DNA from: Hyphomicrobium_A sp963817485
GTDB lineage: Bacteria; Pseudomonadota; Alphaproteobacteria; Rhizobiales; Hyphomicrobiaceae
Direction: 5' to 3'
Length of the DNA: 64,000 nt
NCBI GenBank assembly: GCA_963817485.1
Contig: CAWFOR010000023.1
Location: 1-64,000 of the forward strand
Numbering within the stretch: position 1 is the first letter of the stretch; the number at the start of each line of letters is the position of its first letter. Position numbers and translations under genes: made by a program. The notes below the pieces were generated by a model. It was not told the origin of the DNA, did not search any database, and saw only the letters and a list, made by a program, of their open reading frames with translations. This document shows positions 51,438 to 61,366 of the stretch, in pieces.

Positions 51438-52829
51438 ATGGCTGCAGCCTGGTCCCCAGACAGCTGGCGCGGAAAGCCGATCGTGCAGGTCCCGGAGTAC
51501 CCCGACAAGGCGGCGCTCGCCGAAGTCGAGGCCAAGATCGCGTCCTATCCGCCGCTCGTGTTCGCGGGCGAGGCCGACAAGCTGAAGCGCGCGCTTGCCG
51601 AGGTGGCCGCCGGCGACGCCTTCCTGCTGCAGGGCGGCGACTGTGCCGAGAGCTTCAACGAGCACGGCGCGAACCATATCCGCGAGCTGTTCCGCGTCTT
51701 CCTGCAGATGGCGGTGGTGCTGACGTACGCCGGTGGCTCGCCGGTGGTGAAGGTTGGGCGCATCGCGGGGCAGTTCGCCAAACCGCGGTCTTCGCCGACC
51801 GAGCGCCGGGGCGACGTGGAGCTGCCGAGCTATCGCGGCGATATCATCAACGGCGAGGGTTTCACCGCGGGCTACCGCATTCCCGATCCCCACCGCCAGC
51901 TCGAGGCCTACCGCCAATCGGCGGCGACGCTCAACCTGCTGCGGGCGTTCTCGGAGGGCGGCTATGCCAGCCTCGACAACGTGCTGCGCTGGCTGCTCGA
52001 TTTCGAGCAGAAGTCGCCGTTCGGCAAGAAGTATCGGGAGATGGGCGAGCAGATCCAGACGGCGCTGCGCTTCATGCGCTCGTGCGGCGTGACGGCGGAT
52101 ACGGTGCCGGCGCTGGGGCGCACCTCGTTCTACACGAGCCACGAGAGCCTGCTGCTCGGCTACGAGCAGGCGATGGTGCGCCGCGACGAGGCCGGCGGCA
52201 CGCACAACTGGTATGCCACATCCGGCCACATGCTTTGGATCGGCGACCGCACGCGCCAGCCCGATCACGCGCACGTGGAGTTCCTGCGCGGCATCAAGAA
52301 CCCGATCGGCGTCAAGTGCGGCCCGACGCTCGAGCCCGACGGTCTCATCCGCCTGATCGACATCCTCAATCCGTCCGACGAGCCGGGCCGGTTGACGCTC
52401 ATCTGCCGCTTCGGCGCCGACAAGGTCGACAAGCACCTGCCGAAGCTCATACGCGCCGTGAAGAAGGAAGGTCGCACGGTCGTGTGGTCGTGCGATCCTA
52501 TGCACGGCAATACGATTTCCGCCGCCAACGGCTACAAGACGCGGCCCTTCGACCGCATCCTCAAGGAAGCCGAGTCGTTCTTCTCAGTGCATCGCGCGGA
52601 GGGGACGGTCGCTGGCGGCATCCACGTGGAGATGACCGGCTCGCCCGTCACAGAGTGCACGGGCGGCGCCTCCGCCAACATCTCGGAAGCGCAGCTCAAG
52701 GACCGTTACGATACGCTGTGCGATCCCCGCCTCAACGCCGACCAGGCATTGGAGCTCGCTTTCCTGATCGCGGAGCGCTTGAAGCAGGAGCGTGAAGGGC
52801 TGCCGCACCCGATTCCCGTCGTGGCGTGA
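51438..52829 (+). CDS. Class II 3-deoxy-7-phosphoheptulonate (DAHP) synthase
   Basis: Condenses phosphoenolpyruvate and erythrose 4-phosphate at the start of the shikimate pathway. About 463 residues from MAAAWSPDSWRGKP, preceded by AAGGAGAG. Class II marks are visible: LQGGDCAESF with the metal-binding Cys, KVGRIAGQFAKPRS, SHESLLLGYEQ, HMLWIGDRTRQ, VKCGPT, CDPMHGN and GIHVEMTGSPVTEC. No regulatory domain is fused. It is followed by nadE 54 bases downstream, a common order in the Hyphomicrobiales. Confidence 0.93.
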   Translation: MAAAWSPDSWRGKPIVQVPEYPDKAALAEVEAKIASYPPLVFAGEADKLKRALAEVAAGDAFLLQGGDCAESFNEHGANHIRELFRVFLQMAVVLTYAGGSPVVKVGRIAGQFAKPRSSPTERRGDVELPSYRGDIINGEGFTAGYRIPDPHRQLEAYRQSAATLNLLRAFSEGGYASLDNVLRWLLDFEQKSPFGKKYREMGEQIQTALRFMRSCGVTADTVPALGRTSFYTSHESLLLGYEQAMVRRDEAGGTHNWYATSGHMLWIGDRTRQPDHAHVEFLRGIKNPIGVKCGPTLEPDGLIRLIDILNPSDEPGRLTLICRFGADKVDKHLPKLIRAVKKEGRTVVWSCDPMHGNTISAANGYKTRPFDRILKEAESFFSVHRAEGTVAGGIHVEMTGSPVTECTGGASANISEAQLKDRYDTLCDPRLNADQALELAFLIAERLKQEREGLPHPIPVVA

Positions 52830-52883
52830 GCCCCTGACCTCCCAGTAAGGGGTGGGAAGGGAACGGCGGTTTAAGGTCGGTCC

Positions 52884-54623
52884 ATGTCGCAAACCCCAGC
52901 AACGCGCCTGAAGATCGCGCTCGCCCAGGCGAACCCGATCGTTGGCGACCTCGACGCCAACATCGCCAAGCTGCGGGCGATGCGTGCCGAGGCGGCCGGC
53001 GCCGACCTGATCGTGTTCCCCGAGCTGTTCGTGACGGGCTATCCGCCCGAGGACCTCGTCCTTAAGCCGGCCTTCCAGACGGCCGCGCGCGAGCGCGTGG
53101 AGGCATTAGCTGCCGAAATCAAGGACGGCCCCGCCGTCCTCACCGGTACCGTGTGGCCGGAGGGCGGCAAGGTCTACAACGCGGTAGCACTTCTCGACGC
53201 GGGCAAGGTCGTGGCTGTCCGTTTCAAGGTCGACTTGCCGAACTACGGCGTGTTCGACGAGAAGCGCGTGTTCGCGCCGGGGCCGATGCCGGGGCCGATG
53301 AGCTTCCGCGGCGTGCGTCTCGGCGTGCCGATTTGTGAGGACATCTGGGGCCCGGACGTCACCGAGTGCCTTGCCGAGTGCGGTGCTGAGATCCTCATCA
53401 GCCCCAACGGCTCACCCTTCGACTGGACCAAGCCCGACGTGCGCATGAACCGGGCGGTTGCGCGTGTCACCGAGACGGGGCTGCCGCTCGCCTATCTCAA
53501 CCAGGTGGGTGGCCAGGACGAGCTCGTCTTCGACGGCGCCTCCTTCGTGCTCAACGCCGGCTGCAGTCTCGCCGCGCAGCTCCCCGCTTGGGAGGAGGCG
53601 GTCGCCGTAACGGAGTGGCGCAAGACGCCGACCGGCTGGCACTGCGAGCAGGCGCCTCTCGCGACCATCGAGGAGGGCGATGCCGCGGCCTATCAGGCCT
53701 GCGTGCTCGGACTTCGCGATTACGTGGAGAAGAACGGCTTCCCCGGCGTCATCCTCGGGCTCTCCGGTGGCATCGACAGTGCCCTCGTCGCCGCGATGGC
53801 CGTCGACGCGCTGGGACCGAAGCGTGTGCATGCCGTGATGATGCCCTACCGTTACACCTCCAACGAGAGCGTGCGCGATGCCTCCCGCTGCGCCGAGGCG
53901 CTGGGTGTGCGCTACGATACGCTGCCGATCGAGCCGGCCGTGGCGGGCCTCACGAAGGCGCTCGACCCCGTGCTCGCCGGCACCGAGCCGGGCCTGACCG
54001 AGGAGAACATCCAGTCGCGGGCGCGCGGCGTCATCCTGATGGCGATCTCCAACAAGCTCGGCGGGATGGTGGTGACGACCGGCAACAAGTCGGAGATGTC
54101 GGTCGGCTACGCCACGCTCTACGGCGACATGAACGGCGGCTTCAATCCGATCAAGGACCTCTACAAGATGGAGGTCTATCGGCTGGCACGCTGGCGCAAT
54201 GCGCATGTGCCGAAGGGTGGTCGCGGACCTAAGGGCGTCGTCATCCCGGAAGGAATCCTGACGAAGGTGCCGACGGCAGAGCTGCGCCCCAACCAGACGG
54301 ATCAGGATTCGCTGCCGCCCTATCCGGTGCTCGACGACATCCTCGCCTGCCTCGTCGAGAATGAGATGCCGCTCTCGGAGATCGTTGCGCGCGGGCATCC
54401 GGCGGAGACGGTGAAAAAGGTGGAGCGGCTTCTCTATCTCGCCGAGTACAAACGGCGCCAGGCTCCCCCGGGCGTGAAGATCTCGGCCAGGAACTTCGGG
54501 CGCGATCGGCGCTACCCGATCGTCAACCGCTTCCGCGAGGAGCTGCGCGCGGCAACGACCGGCACGGGTAAGGCTGCGGCGGCCCCTACAAGTCGGGTCG
54601 GGGCCAAGCGCTCTTTGACCTGA
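52884..54623 (+). CDS. nadE: Glutamine-dependent NAD+ synthetase
   Basis: Makes NAD+ from deamido-NAD+, glutamine and ATP. 579 residues in two parts. The N-terminal glutaminase is nitrilase-like, with catalytic Glu47 in FPELFVTGY, the Lys in the loop before DLPNYGVFDEKR, and Cys in GVPICEDIWGP. The C-terminal synthetase has the ATP PP-loop LSGGIDSALV around residue 293-299 and GNKSEMSVGYATLYGD. Length and order match the two-domain form. The frame is intact. It ends about 265 bases before the porin start, a gap that holds an AT-rich promoter-like stretch. Confidence 0.95.
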   Translation: MSQTPATRLKIALAQANPIVGDLDANIAKLRAMRAEAAGADLIVFPELFVTGYPPEDLVLKPAFQTAARERVEALAAEIKDGPAVLTGTVWPEGGKVYNAVALLDAGKVVAVRFKVDLPNYGVFDEKRVFAPGPMPGPMSFRGVRLGVPICEDIWGPDVTECLAECGAEILISPNGSPFDWTKPDVRMNRAVARVTETGLPLAYLNQVGGQDELVFDGASFVLNAGCSLAAQLPAWEEAVAVTEWRKTPTGWHCEQAPLATIEEGDAAAYQACVLGLRDYVEKNGFPGVILGLSGGIDSALVAAMAVDALGPKRVHAVMMPYRYTSNESVRDASRCAEALGVRYDTLPIEPAVAGLTKALDPVLAGTEPGLTEENIQSRARGVILMAISNKLGGMVVTTGNKSEMSVGYATLYGDMNGGFNPIKDLYKMEVYRLARWRNAHVPKGGRGPKGVVIPEGILTKVPTAELRPNQTDQDSLPPYPVLDDILACLVENEMPLSEIVARGHPAETVKKVERLLYLAEYKRRQAPPGVKISARNFGRDRRYPIVNRFREELRAATTGTGKAAAAPTSRVGAKRSLT

Positions 54624-54888
54624 CGAGCGCCGCGCCTCTCGGCTGTGGCCGAGGTTGCCCTCCCGATCTTGCATAAGCTGCGCATTTTTTCTGCGTTCCA
54701 CTCCAGAGCGTTGCGCGCAATCCTCAGTGCGTTGAGTCGGCGCTGGCCCGTGGCACGGGCTGTTTTATGCCCGACACGAGAATCAGTTCACAAGTTGTGT
54801 GGCGTTCACCGGGGCCTTTAAAGCCCCTGAGATCAATCTGTTATGTCGGAGCGTATTCCAAGATAGCGGACGAGAAGGGCGGCGGGGT

Positions 54889-56275
54889 ATGGCAGTCGGC
54901 AAGCAGGCGTGGGGCGCGATCTGCAGCGGCATCGTCATTGCGATGGGGCTCGGCGCGACCGTGACAACGCCCGCAATCGCGGCCGATCTCGGCGGTAACT
55001 GCTGCGCTGATCTCGAGGAGCGCATCGCAGAGCTCGAGTCGACCACGGCGCGCAAGGGCAACCGCAAAGTCAGCCTGACGATCTCCGGCTGGATCAACGA
55101 GGCGCTGTTCGCCTGGGACGACGGCACGCAGCATAACGCCTACCTCGGCACCAACATGGTCGAGCAGTCGCGCGTCAAGTTCCTCGGCGAGGTGAAGATC
55201 GACAAGGACTGGTCGGGCGGCTACCTGATCGAAATTGCCGTTCAGGGTCACGTTTCCAACCAGTGGAACCAGTTCACCGACAAATCTCAAAGCGCGAACC
55301 CGATCAATGGGGACTACCGCCAGTTCGTGCGCAAGAGCTACTGGTTCCTCAAAAGCAAGCAGCTTGGCCAGGTCGCCGTGGGGCTCAACGGAATGGCCAC
55401 CTACCATCTTCTCGACGACGCCGATCCGACGATGACGCGCAACGTCGACGACGCCGAGGGCCCGCCCATCTTCAGTCCGCCTTCCTGATCCGCAGCAACG
55501 GCAATTTGTGAACAACCTCCACTGGTCAGATGTCTTGCGCGGCTTCAACAACTCGACGCCCGGCGACGCCGCGCGGCGCCAGGTCGTGCGCTACAACTCG
55601 CCCGAAGTGCATGGCTTCGTGCTGAGCGCCTCCTGGGGCGAGGACGACGTCTGGGATGCGGCGCTGACCTACAAGGAGAAATTTCGGAGATTTCAGCGTG
55701 CTCGCCAGAGCCGGTTATGGCGCGAGCAACGATCCCGGCACGCGTGAGGAGCCCCACCCTGAACCCCTATGTCGTGGGGGGAACGCCTTGCATCTCCGGC
55801 AGCACCGTAACGACGTCGCTCCCGAATTTTGAGTGCACCTGGGAGGGCGCGGCCGCCACCGTCAAGCACGACCCGACGGGGTTGTTCGTCTTCGGCGGCT
55901 GGGGGCGCATGGTCGTCGACACGGGCAACACGGCGACCGAAGCCAAGCTGATCGAACCGGACAGCACGACTTGGTTCGTTCGGCCGGGGATCGAGAAGAA
56001 ATGGTGTGAGTTTGGCCGACGAGATCTTCGTGAACTACCGCCATGACGACCCGGGCTCCAATCCCGGCAAGACCGTCAGCGCCAACATCAATTTCTGGCA
56101 GGCGGGCATCATTCAGAAGTTCGAAAAGGCCGACTTGAACCTCTACGTGGTCTACCAGTTCGCGGACGGCAGTTTCATCGGCAATGCGGCGACCGCCGCC
56201 ACCGGCGCGCCGATCGGCAAGACCGAGATCGACGGCTTCCAAGAGGTCATCACCGGCGCCAAGATCAACTTCTGA
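54889..56275 (+). pseudogene. Alphaproteobacterial porin, five frameshifts
   Basis: An outer-membrane porin of the PF02530-like family. The signal peptide runs from MAVGKQAWGAICSG to IAADLGG, then a short coiled coil (DLEERIAELEST), SLTISGWINEALFAWDDG and membrane-spanning beta strands, ending KINF with a terminal Phe typical of porins. The total of about 460 codons is the normal length. Five single-base shifts break it: a missing C near 55471, a missing T near 55515, an extra A near 55680, an extra C near 55752 and a last shift near 56005. At least four sit in homopolymers. Correcting them gives one continuous porin. The gene follows nadE and precedes gltX on the same strand. Confidence 0.8.
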
Positions 56276-56383
56276 CGCCGCGTTGATCGCGCGTTCAAGG
56301 GCCGCTCTTCCGATCGCGCTTGAGTTCCCGAGCGCCGCCTATATAGGGTGTCGCCGATCATCGACGACATCCGGACCCCATCA

Positions 56384-57889
56384 ATGGCTGTCACGGTTCG
56401 CTTCGCGCCGAGCCCTACCGGTCGCCTGCACGTCGGCAACGTGCGCACGGCGATCCTCAACTGGCTGTTCGCCAAGGCTCAGGGCGGCACCTTCATGCTG
56501 CGTCTTGACGACACCGACGCGGAGCGATCGACCGAGGCTTTCGCCGACGGCATCCGCGAGGACTTGCGCTGGCTTGGGCTCGCCTGGGCGCTCGAGGAGC
56601 GCCAGTCGGCGCGCGTTTCGCGATACGCGGAAGCCGCCGAGAGCCTGAAGCGCAGCGGGCGCCTCTATCCCTGCTACGAGACCGAGGACGAGCTCGACCG
56701 CAAACGCAAGCGCCAGCTCGCGCGCGGCTTGCCACCGATCTACGACCGCAGCTCGCTTGAGGCTTTCTGACAGAGAGCGCGCAACGCTCGAAAAGGAGGG
56801 GCGGCGCCCGCATTGGCGCTTTCGGCTCGCCAACTCCGAGGAACGGTCTCGATCCGCTGCCCACGATCGTATCGTGGAACGATCTGATCCGCGGCGACCA
56901 GACGGTGGACGTCGGCTCGCTCTCCGACCCCGTCGTCATCCGCGCCGACGGCACCTTCCTCTATACCTTCACGAGCGTCGTCGACGACGCCGACTTTGCC
57001 ATCAGCCACGTCATCCGCGGCGAGGACCACGTCACCAACACCGGCGTGCAGTTGCAGCTCTTCGAGGCCCTCGGGAAAGAGCCGCCGGCCTTCGGCCATC
57101 ACAGCCTGCTTATCGGCGCCGACGGTCACGCGCTGTCGAAGCGCCTCGGCGCGTTATCGATCGAGAGCTTTCGCGCCTCCGGCCTGGAGCCGATGGCGGT
57201 CGCGAGCTATACGGCGCTGATCGGCACGTCGGACCCAGATCGAGCCGCATGCGCACCTGGAAGACCTGGCGCGGCTTTTCGCCTTCTCCAAGATTTCGAC
57301 CGCGCCCGCTCGCTTCGACCTCGACGAGCTGAAGGCGCTCAACGCGCGGCTTCTCCATCGGCTGCCGTACGACGAAGTTGCGTCGCGGCTGAAGGCGCTG
57401 GGCGTCGGCGGCGGCGCGGGCTTCTGGGAGGCCGTGCGCGGCAACCTCTCGACGCTGGAGGAAGCTGCCCGCTGGTGGGGCATCGTTGCGGGCGAGGTCT
57501 CCCCGCTGAGCGAGGACACGGAGCTGACCACGCGCGCCGCTGAGGTGCTGCCGGCCGAGCCATGGGACGATACGACGTGGGACGTTTGGATCGCCGCGCT
57601 CAAGGCGGCGACGGGGCGCAAAGGTCGCGCGCTGTTCCATCCGCTGCGGCTCGCGCTGACGGGCCTGGAGGACGGACCCGAGCTCAAGGTGCTGCTGCCT
57701 CTCATCGGTCGGGAGAAGGCCGCGCGCCGTCTGCTCGGCAGTCGGGCGTTAGCCAGCAATGGCTGCGAGCAGGGTGAAGGCTCGGCGCGCGACGTTCAGA
57801 TGCCAGCGAACTCGGCTTTGCGCAGGAAGGTGACCGCCATTTCGTGTCCCGACGGCAGCGCCCATTTGCCTCCGCGCACGAAGCGATAG
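56384..57889 (+). pseudogene. gltX: Glutamyl-tRNA synthetase, three or more frameshifts
   Basis: GltX charges tRNA-Glu and is normally essential. The start MAVTVRFAPSPTGRLHVGN carries the HIGH-type motif, and the Rossmann fold continues to YDRSSLEAF. Three single-base shifts follow: near 56752, 56850 and 57235. Between them the text reads LSDRERATLEKEGRRPHWRF, WNDLIRGDQTVDVGSLSDPV, and SKRLGAL (KMSKS-type). The anticodon-binding half reads through (LEDLARLFAFSKIS, WWGIVAGEVSPL). The natural end may be near 57750 in another frame, because the frame to 57889 overlaps the convergent GNAT gene. An organism needs GltX, so these breaks are probably sequence errors. Confidence 0.82.
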
Positions 57890-58341
57890 CCGATAGCCTC
57901 GAAGAAGCCGGCAGCGTTGAGCGTGGCCGCGGCCTCGATCGCTGGAAAGCCGGCGCCGCGCGCATCCTCCTCGACATGCCCGACGATACGCCGTCCGATG
58001 CCCTCCCCAGTGAACATCGGGCGCACGAAGACACCGAAGATGCGGGCCGTCGGGCTGCGCTCTTCGCCCGGGCTCCAGGCGGCCGTCGCAACCATGTCCT
58101 CCCCGAGCCAGGCGGCGACCGCGGGGTTGCCGAGCATCAGGTCGGCGTAGCGCGGGCTGCGCACGAAATGGTCGAACGCCTCGATGTCCGCTGTCGAGTA
58201 ATGCGCGGAAGCGGTGCGCGCGAAGGCTGCGGTGTGGATGTAGCGGGCCATCGACAGGTCGTCGATGGAGAGAGGCCGAAGCTCGATCATCGGCGCGAGG
58301 GTGTCCGGACGGCCGATCGTGTGCTTGTGCGAGAGGCCCAT
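57796..58341 (-). CDS. GNAT-family N-acetyltransferase
   Basis: About 181 residues. The GNAT core is visible: the start of the fold at MIELRPLSIDDLSMARYIH, AAWSPGEERSP, and the acetyl-CoA loop VRPMFTGEGIGRRIVGHVEE (RxxGxG/A-type), followed by IEAAATLNAAGFFEAIGYR. The C-terminal GHEMAVTFLRKAEF is typical of the later strand. The start at 58341 is preceded by GGAAGG; 58290 (MIELR) is an alternative. Substrate unknown. It follows the DUF2865 gene by about 25 bases on the same strand, so may be translated from the same message. Confidence 0.82.
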   Translation of the reverse strand: MGLSHKHTIGRPDTLAPMIELRPLSIDDLSMARYIHTAAFARTASAHYSTADIEAFDHFVRSPRYADLMLGNPAVAAWLGEDMVATAAWSPGEERSPTARIFGVFVRPMFTGEGIGRRIVGHVEEDARGAGFPAIEAAATLNAAGFFEAIGYRFVRGGKWALPSGHEMAVTFLRKAEFAGI

Positions 58342-58366
58342 GGGCGCCTTCCGAGGCGGCATCGCG

Positions 58367-59473
58367 TCACCGCGACTTCGCTTCCGGCTCCGATCGCGCT
58401 TCCCAGCCGGTCGTCGCATCGGTGTCGGCCCGCTTGCCGGCCTGCTCGCCCTCGGGCGGAGTGTATTCCGCTTCCTTGCACGAGCAGCCCTTCACGAGCT
58501 CCTTGCGATAGCGGAAGGCGGTCTTGAGGCTCGTGTAGGGCTCCTGGGTATGCAGCGCGACCGACTGGTCCACGGCCGCGCCGGGGTTCTGGTAGTAGTA
58601 GAGCTCGACGGGCGCCGCGCATTTCGACTGGCAGGAGGCCGCGTCCTGCTCGAAGTGGCTCGGCAGCGTCGAGAAGCTCACCGGGAAGAAATAGCCGTCG
58701 CACAGCCGCACGCAGATCGTGCGGTAGGTGGCGTAGGATTGGTTCGCGCCATAGGGGGCCCAACCGCCGCCACCGCCGCTTTCCTCGTCCTGCCAGATCG
58801 ACGAGAACGGGCCGCGATCCTGGCGCCGCGCCTCCTGCTGGTAGTTGGCGCCGCAGTTGTTGCGCGCCAACTCGCGCACGATGTCGTCGCGATAGGAGCG
58901 CTCCGACGAGCCCATGATCTGTTGCCGCTGCGCCTCGAGGTCGGCGAGACGCCGCTGCGCCTGCTCCTTCTGGCGCGCGAGGTCGACGCAGCCGCGCGTA
59001 CGCCGCAGCGTCTTGGAGAACAGGAAATACTCATAGCAGTTGCCGCGCTCCAGATCGTGGTCGCTTTGCTGGAGGGTCTGATCGGCCTGGCGCATCTGCG
59101 TCTCGATGTTGGGCAGCACGTCGCGCGACTGGTTGGTGCGCAGGCTGTCCTGCACAAGCCGGTTCTCGAGCTGCAGGCAGATCGGGTTCTTCGTCGACCA
59201 GTTGGCCGACGGCGGCTGAGCGACGGGCTGGTCAGCCGACGGCGGCGCGCGGTCATTGGGCTGCGCCGTGCCATCGTTTGGTTGCGCCGGGCGGAACACG
59301 GGCTCCTGCGGGATCGGCGGCTGGCGCTCGGGCTCGGGCGCGCTCCACGGCCACCAGCCCTGCGCCAGCACGGGACCCGCAGCGAGCACGCCGGCGAGCA
59401 CGATCGCGGCGCCGAGGCGCAAACGGCGCCCGTGCGCTCTAGGCGTCGTCCTCTCGGCGGCGTCCTGGCTCAT
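58367..59473 (-). CDS. DUF2865 exported protein
   Basis: About 368 residues from MSQDAAERTTPRA. A basic N-terminus and a hydrophobic segment (about residues 17-35, GAAIVLAGVLAAGPVLAQ) form a signal peptide. A Pro/Gln-rich linker follows, then the DUF2865 body with many Cys: NPICLQLENRL, RGNCYEYFLF, CVDLARQKEQAQRRL (coiled coil), NNCGANYQQ, ICVRLCDGYFFPVS and CQSKCAAPVELYYYQ. These fit a disulfide-rich periplasmic protein. Function is unknown; the family is confined mainly to Hyphomicrobiales, which supports the host assignment. Confidence 0.85.
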   Translation of the reverse strand: MSQDAAERTTPRAHGRRLRLGAAIVLAGVLAAGPVLAQGWWPWSAPEPERQPPIPQEPVFRPAQPNDGTAQPNDRAPPSADQPVAQPPSANWSTKNPICLQLENRLVQDSLRTNQSRDVLPNIETQMRQADQTLQQSDHDLERGNCYEYFLFSKTLRRTRGCVDLARQKEQAQRRLADLEAQRQQIMGSSERSYRDDIVRELARNNCGANYQQEARRQDRGPFSSIWQDEESGGGGGWAPYGANQSYATYRTICVRLCDGYFFPVSFSTLPSHFEQDAASCQSKCAAPVELYYYQNPGAAVDQSVALHTQEPYTSLKTAFRYRKELVKGCSCKEAEYTPPEGEQAGKRADTDATTGWEARSEPEAKSR

Positions 59474-59801
59474 GTTGTCCCGTAAAGGCCCTGAAGCGGG
59501 CGTCCCTGATGCAACTATGGCCATCCGCGATTAGGGGGTCAATGCGGAGCAATTGGGGCGTCTCGGCCCAGGCCCATGGAAAGCAAGGGCCTAATAACGC
59601 TGTGCCTTTCGCGCGCTTGACGAAGCGGGGCGCTGTCGCGCATAAGGACGCCATGAAGCTGAACTCGCGCATCAATGCCGTCACGATTTGTTGCGGCATT
59701 ATTATTATTTCGAGCTAGCAATCACCGCTGGCGCGCGGCCCGCTTCTTTGCCCAAAGCCTGAGACAGAGAAACGCACCCCCGCCAGCGGCCGGGGAGACT
59801 T
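59474..59801. other. Gap of 328 bases between DUF2865 and cysS
   Basis: Holds the divergent promoters of the DUF2865 gene and cysS. An AT-rich run with ATTATTATTATT lies at 59698-59709, unlike the rest of the GC-rich sequence. No frame has recognisable protein features. Confidence 0.45.
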
Positions 59802-61245
59802 ATGGCTGAAGCGCATCCATTGATGCTCTACAACACGCTGACGCGCCGGAAGGAGGCTTTCGAGCCGATCGATCCGGCCAACGTGCGCATGTACGTGTGC
59901 GGGCCCACCGTCTACGACTACGCGCATATCGGCAACGCGCGCCCCGTCATCGTGTTCGACGTGCTGTTCCGGCTCCTGCGCCACCTCTACGGCGCCGGGC
60001 ACGTGAGGTACGTGCGCAACATCACCGACGTCGACGACAAGATCAACGCGCGCGCCGCCGAGGAGGGCGTGTCGATCCGCGAGCTTACCGAGCGCACGGC
60101 GCGGCAGTTCCACCAGGATATCAAGGCGCTGGGCGTGCTCCCGCCGACGGTTGAGCCGCGCGCGACCGACCACATCGCCGAGATGAGGACGCTGATCGAG
60201 GCGCTCGTCGCCAACGGGCACGCGTACGTCGCCGAGAACCACGTGCTCTTCGACGTGCCCTCGATGCCCGACTACGGCCGTCTCTCCAACCGCTCGCTGG
60301 AGGAGATGGAGGCCGGCGCACGCGTCGAGGTCGCACCCTACAAGAAAGACCCGATGGACTTCGTCCTGTGGAAGCCGTCGAAGCCGGGCGAGCCGGCTTG
60401 GCCCTCCCCGGCCGGCATCACAGCGCATGGGCGCCCCGGCTGGCACATCGAGTGCTCGGCCATGGCTGAGAAGCACCTAGGGCAGGTGTTCGACATCCAC
60501 GGCGGCGGCATCGATCTCGTGTTCCCGCACCACGAGAACGAAATCGCGCAGTCGCGCTGCGCGCACGGCACGCCGGTCATGGCCCGCTACTGGCTGCACA
60601 ACGGCTTCCTGCAGGTCGAGGGCGAGAAGATGTCGAAGTCGCTCGGCAACTTCATCACCATCCACGACCTGTTGAAGGACTGGCCGGGCGAGGTCGTGCG
60701 CTTCAACATGCTGCGCACGCACTATCGGCAGCCGATCGACTGGACGAAAAAGGGTCTCGAGGAATCGCAGGCGACGCTCGATCGGTGGGCGGAGATCTGC
60801 GACAATGCCGGAGGCGCTGCCGATGGGGCTTGGCTGCCGAGCATCGACGTGATCGACGCGCTGAAGGACGACCTCAACACGCCGCTCGCGATCGCCAAGC
60901 TGCACGAGGGTGCCAAGGACGCCAAGGGCGGCTCCTATGCGGACGGGCAGCAGTGGCTTGCCTCCGCAGCGTTCCTCGGCTTCGACGTGCAGCGGTGGCG
61001 CGGTCGCGCCAAGAGCGCCGACGTCCTCGAGGCGACGGAGCCCGAGCTGGCGCAGCGCGTGAAGCAGCTCGTCGGAGAACGCCTCAAGGCGCGCAAGGCC
61101 AAGAACTTCAAGGAGAGCGACCGCATCCGCGACGAGCTCGCGGCGCATGGGCATCGCGTTGAAGGATTCCAAGGACCCGGAGACGGGCGAGATCGTGACG
61201 ACGTGGGAGCTGAGCGGCTCCGCGGGCGCGGAGGCTTCGCGATGA
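59802..61245 (+). CDS. cysS: Cysteinyl-tRNA synthetase, one frameshift near the 3' end
   Basis: CysS charges tRNA-Cys. It shows VCGPTVYDYAHIGNARP with HIGH-type HIGN and the zinc Cys, WHIECSAMAEKHLG, DIHGGGIDLVFPHHENEIAQS, and EKMSKSLGNF (KMSKS). The reading is intact until 61141-61147, where GCGGCGCATGG contains one base too many. Correcting it reads AAMGIALKDSKDPETGE and ends at the TGA at 61243-61245. The restored protein of about 481 residues is normal. Without correction the frame runs into the next small gene and would appear as a fused protein of 519 residues, which is an artefact. Confidence 0.88.
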
Positions 61246-61361
61246 AAGACTGGCGCTCAGACATGCCGGCCAAGGGCCACTGGCTGTTCTACTTGGCCGT
61301 AAAGATTGCCATCGTCCTGTTTGCCTTCTGGGTAGCAGCGCGCAGCTTCGGATATATGTGA
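61242..61361 (+). CDS. 39-residue membrane peptide overlapping cysS and cimA
   Basis: A short frame from the ATG at 61242 that overlaps the corrected cysS stop as ATGA. The product begins MKDWRSDMPAKGHWLF and has one membrane span (about residues 15-36, FYLAVKIAIVLFAFWVAARS). The stop overlaps the GTG before cimA. The overlaps with both neighbours suggest translational coupling in a cysS - peptide - cimA transcript. No family recognised. It was hidden in the frameshifted cysS reading frame. Confidence 0.6.
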   Translation: MKDWRSDMPAKGHWLFYLAVKIAIVLFAFWVAARSFGYM

Positions 61362-61366
61362 TCGAG

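Noticed and set aside
51276..52505. Minus-strand extension of the carboxylate-amine ligase to 814 codons
   Set aside because: It is antisense to the DAHP synthase gene; the ligase similarity begins after the ATG at 51275.
61242..61361. A C-terminal membrane extension of CysS
   Set aside because: The apparent fusion arises from a one-base shift near 61144; the corrected CysS stops at 61245 and the membrane span belongs to a separate short frame.
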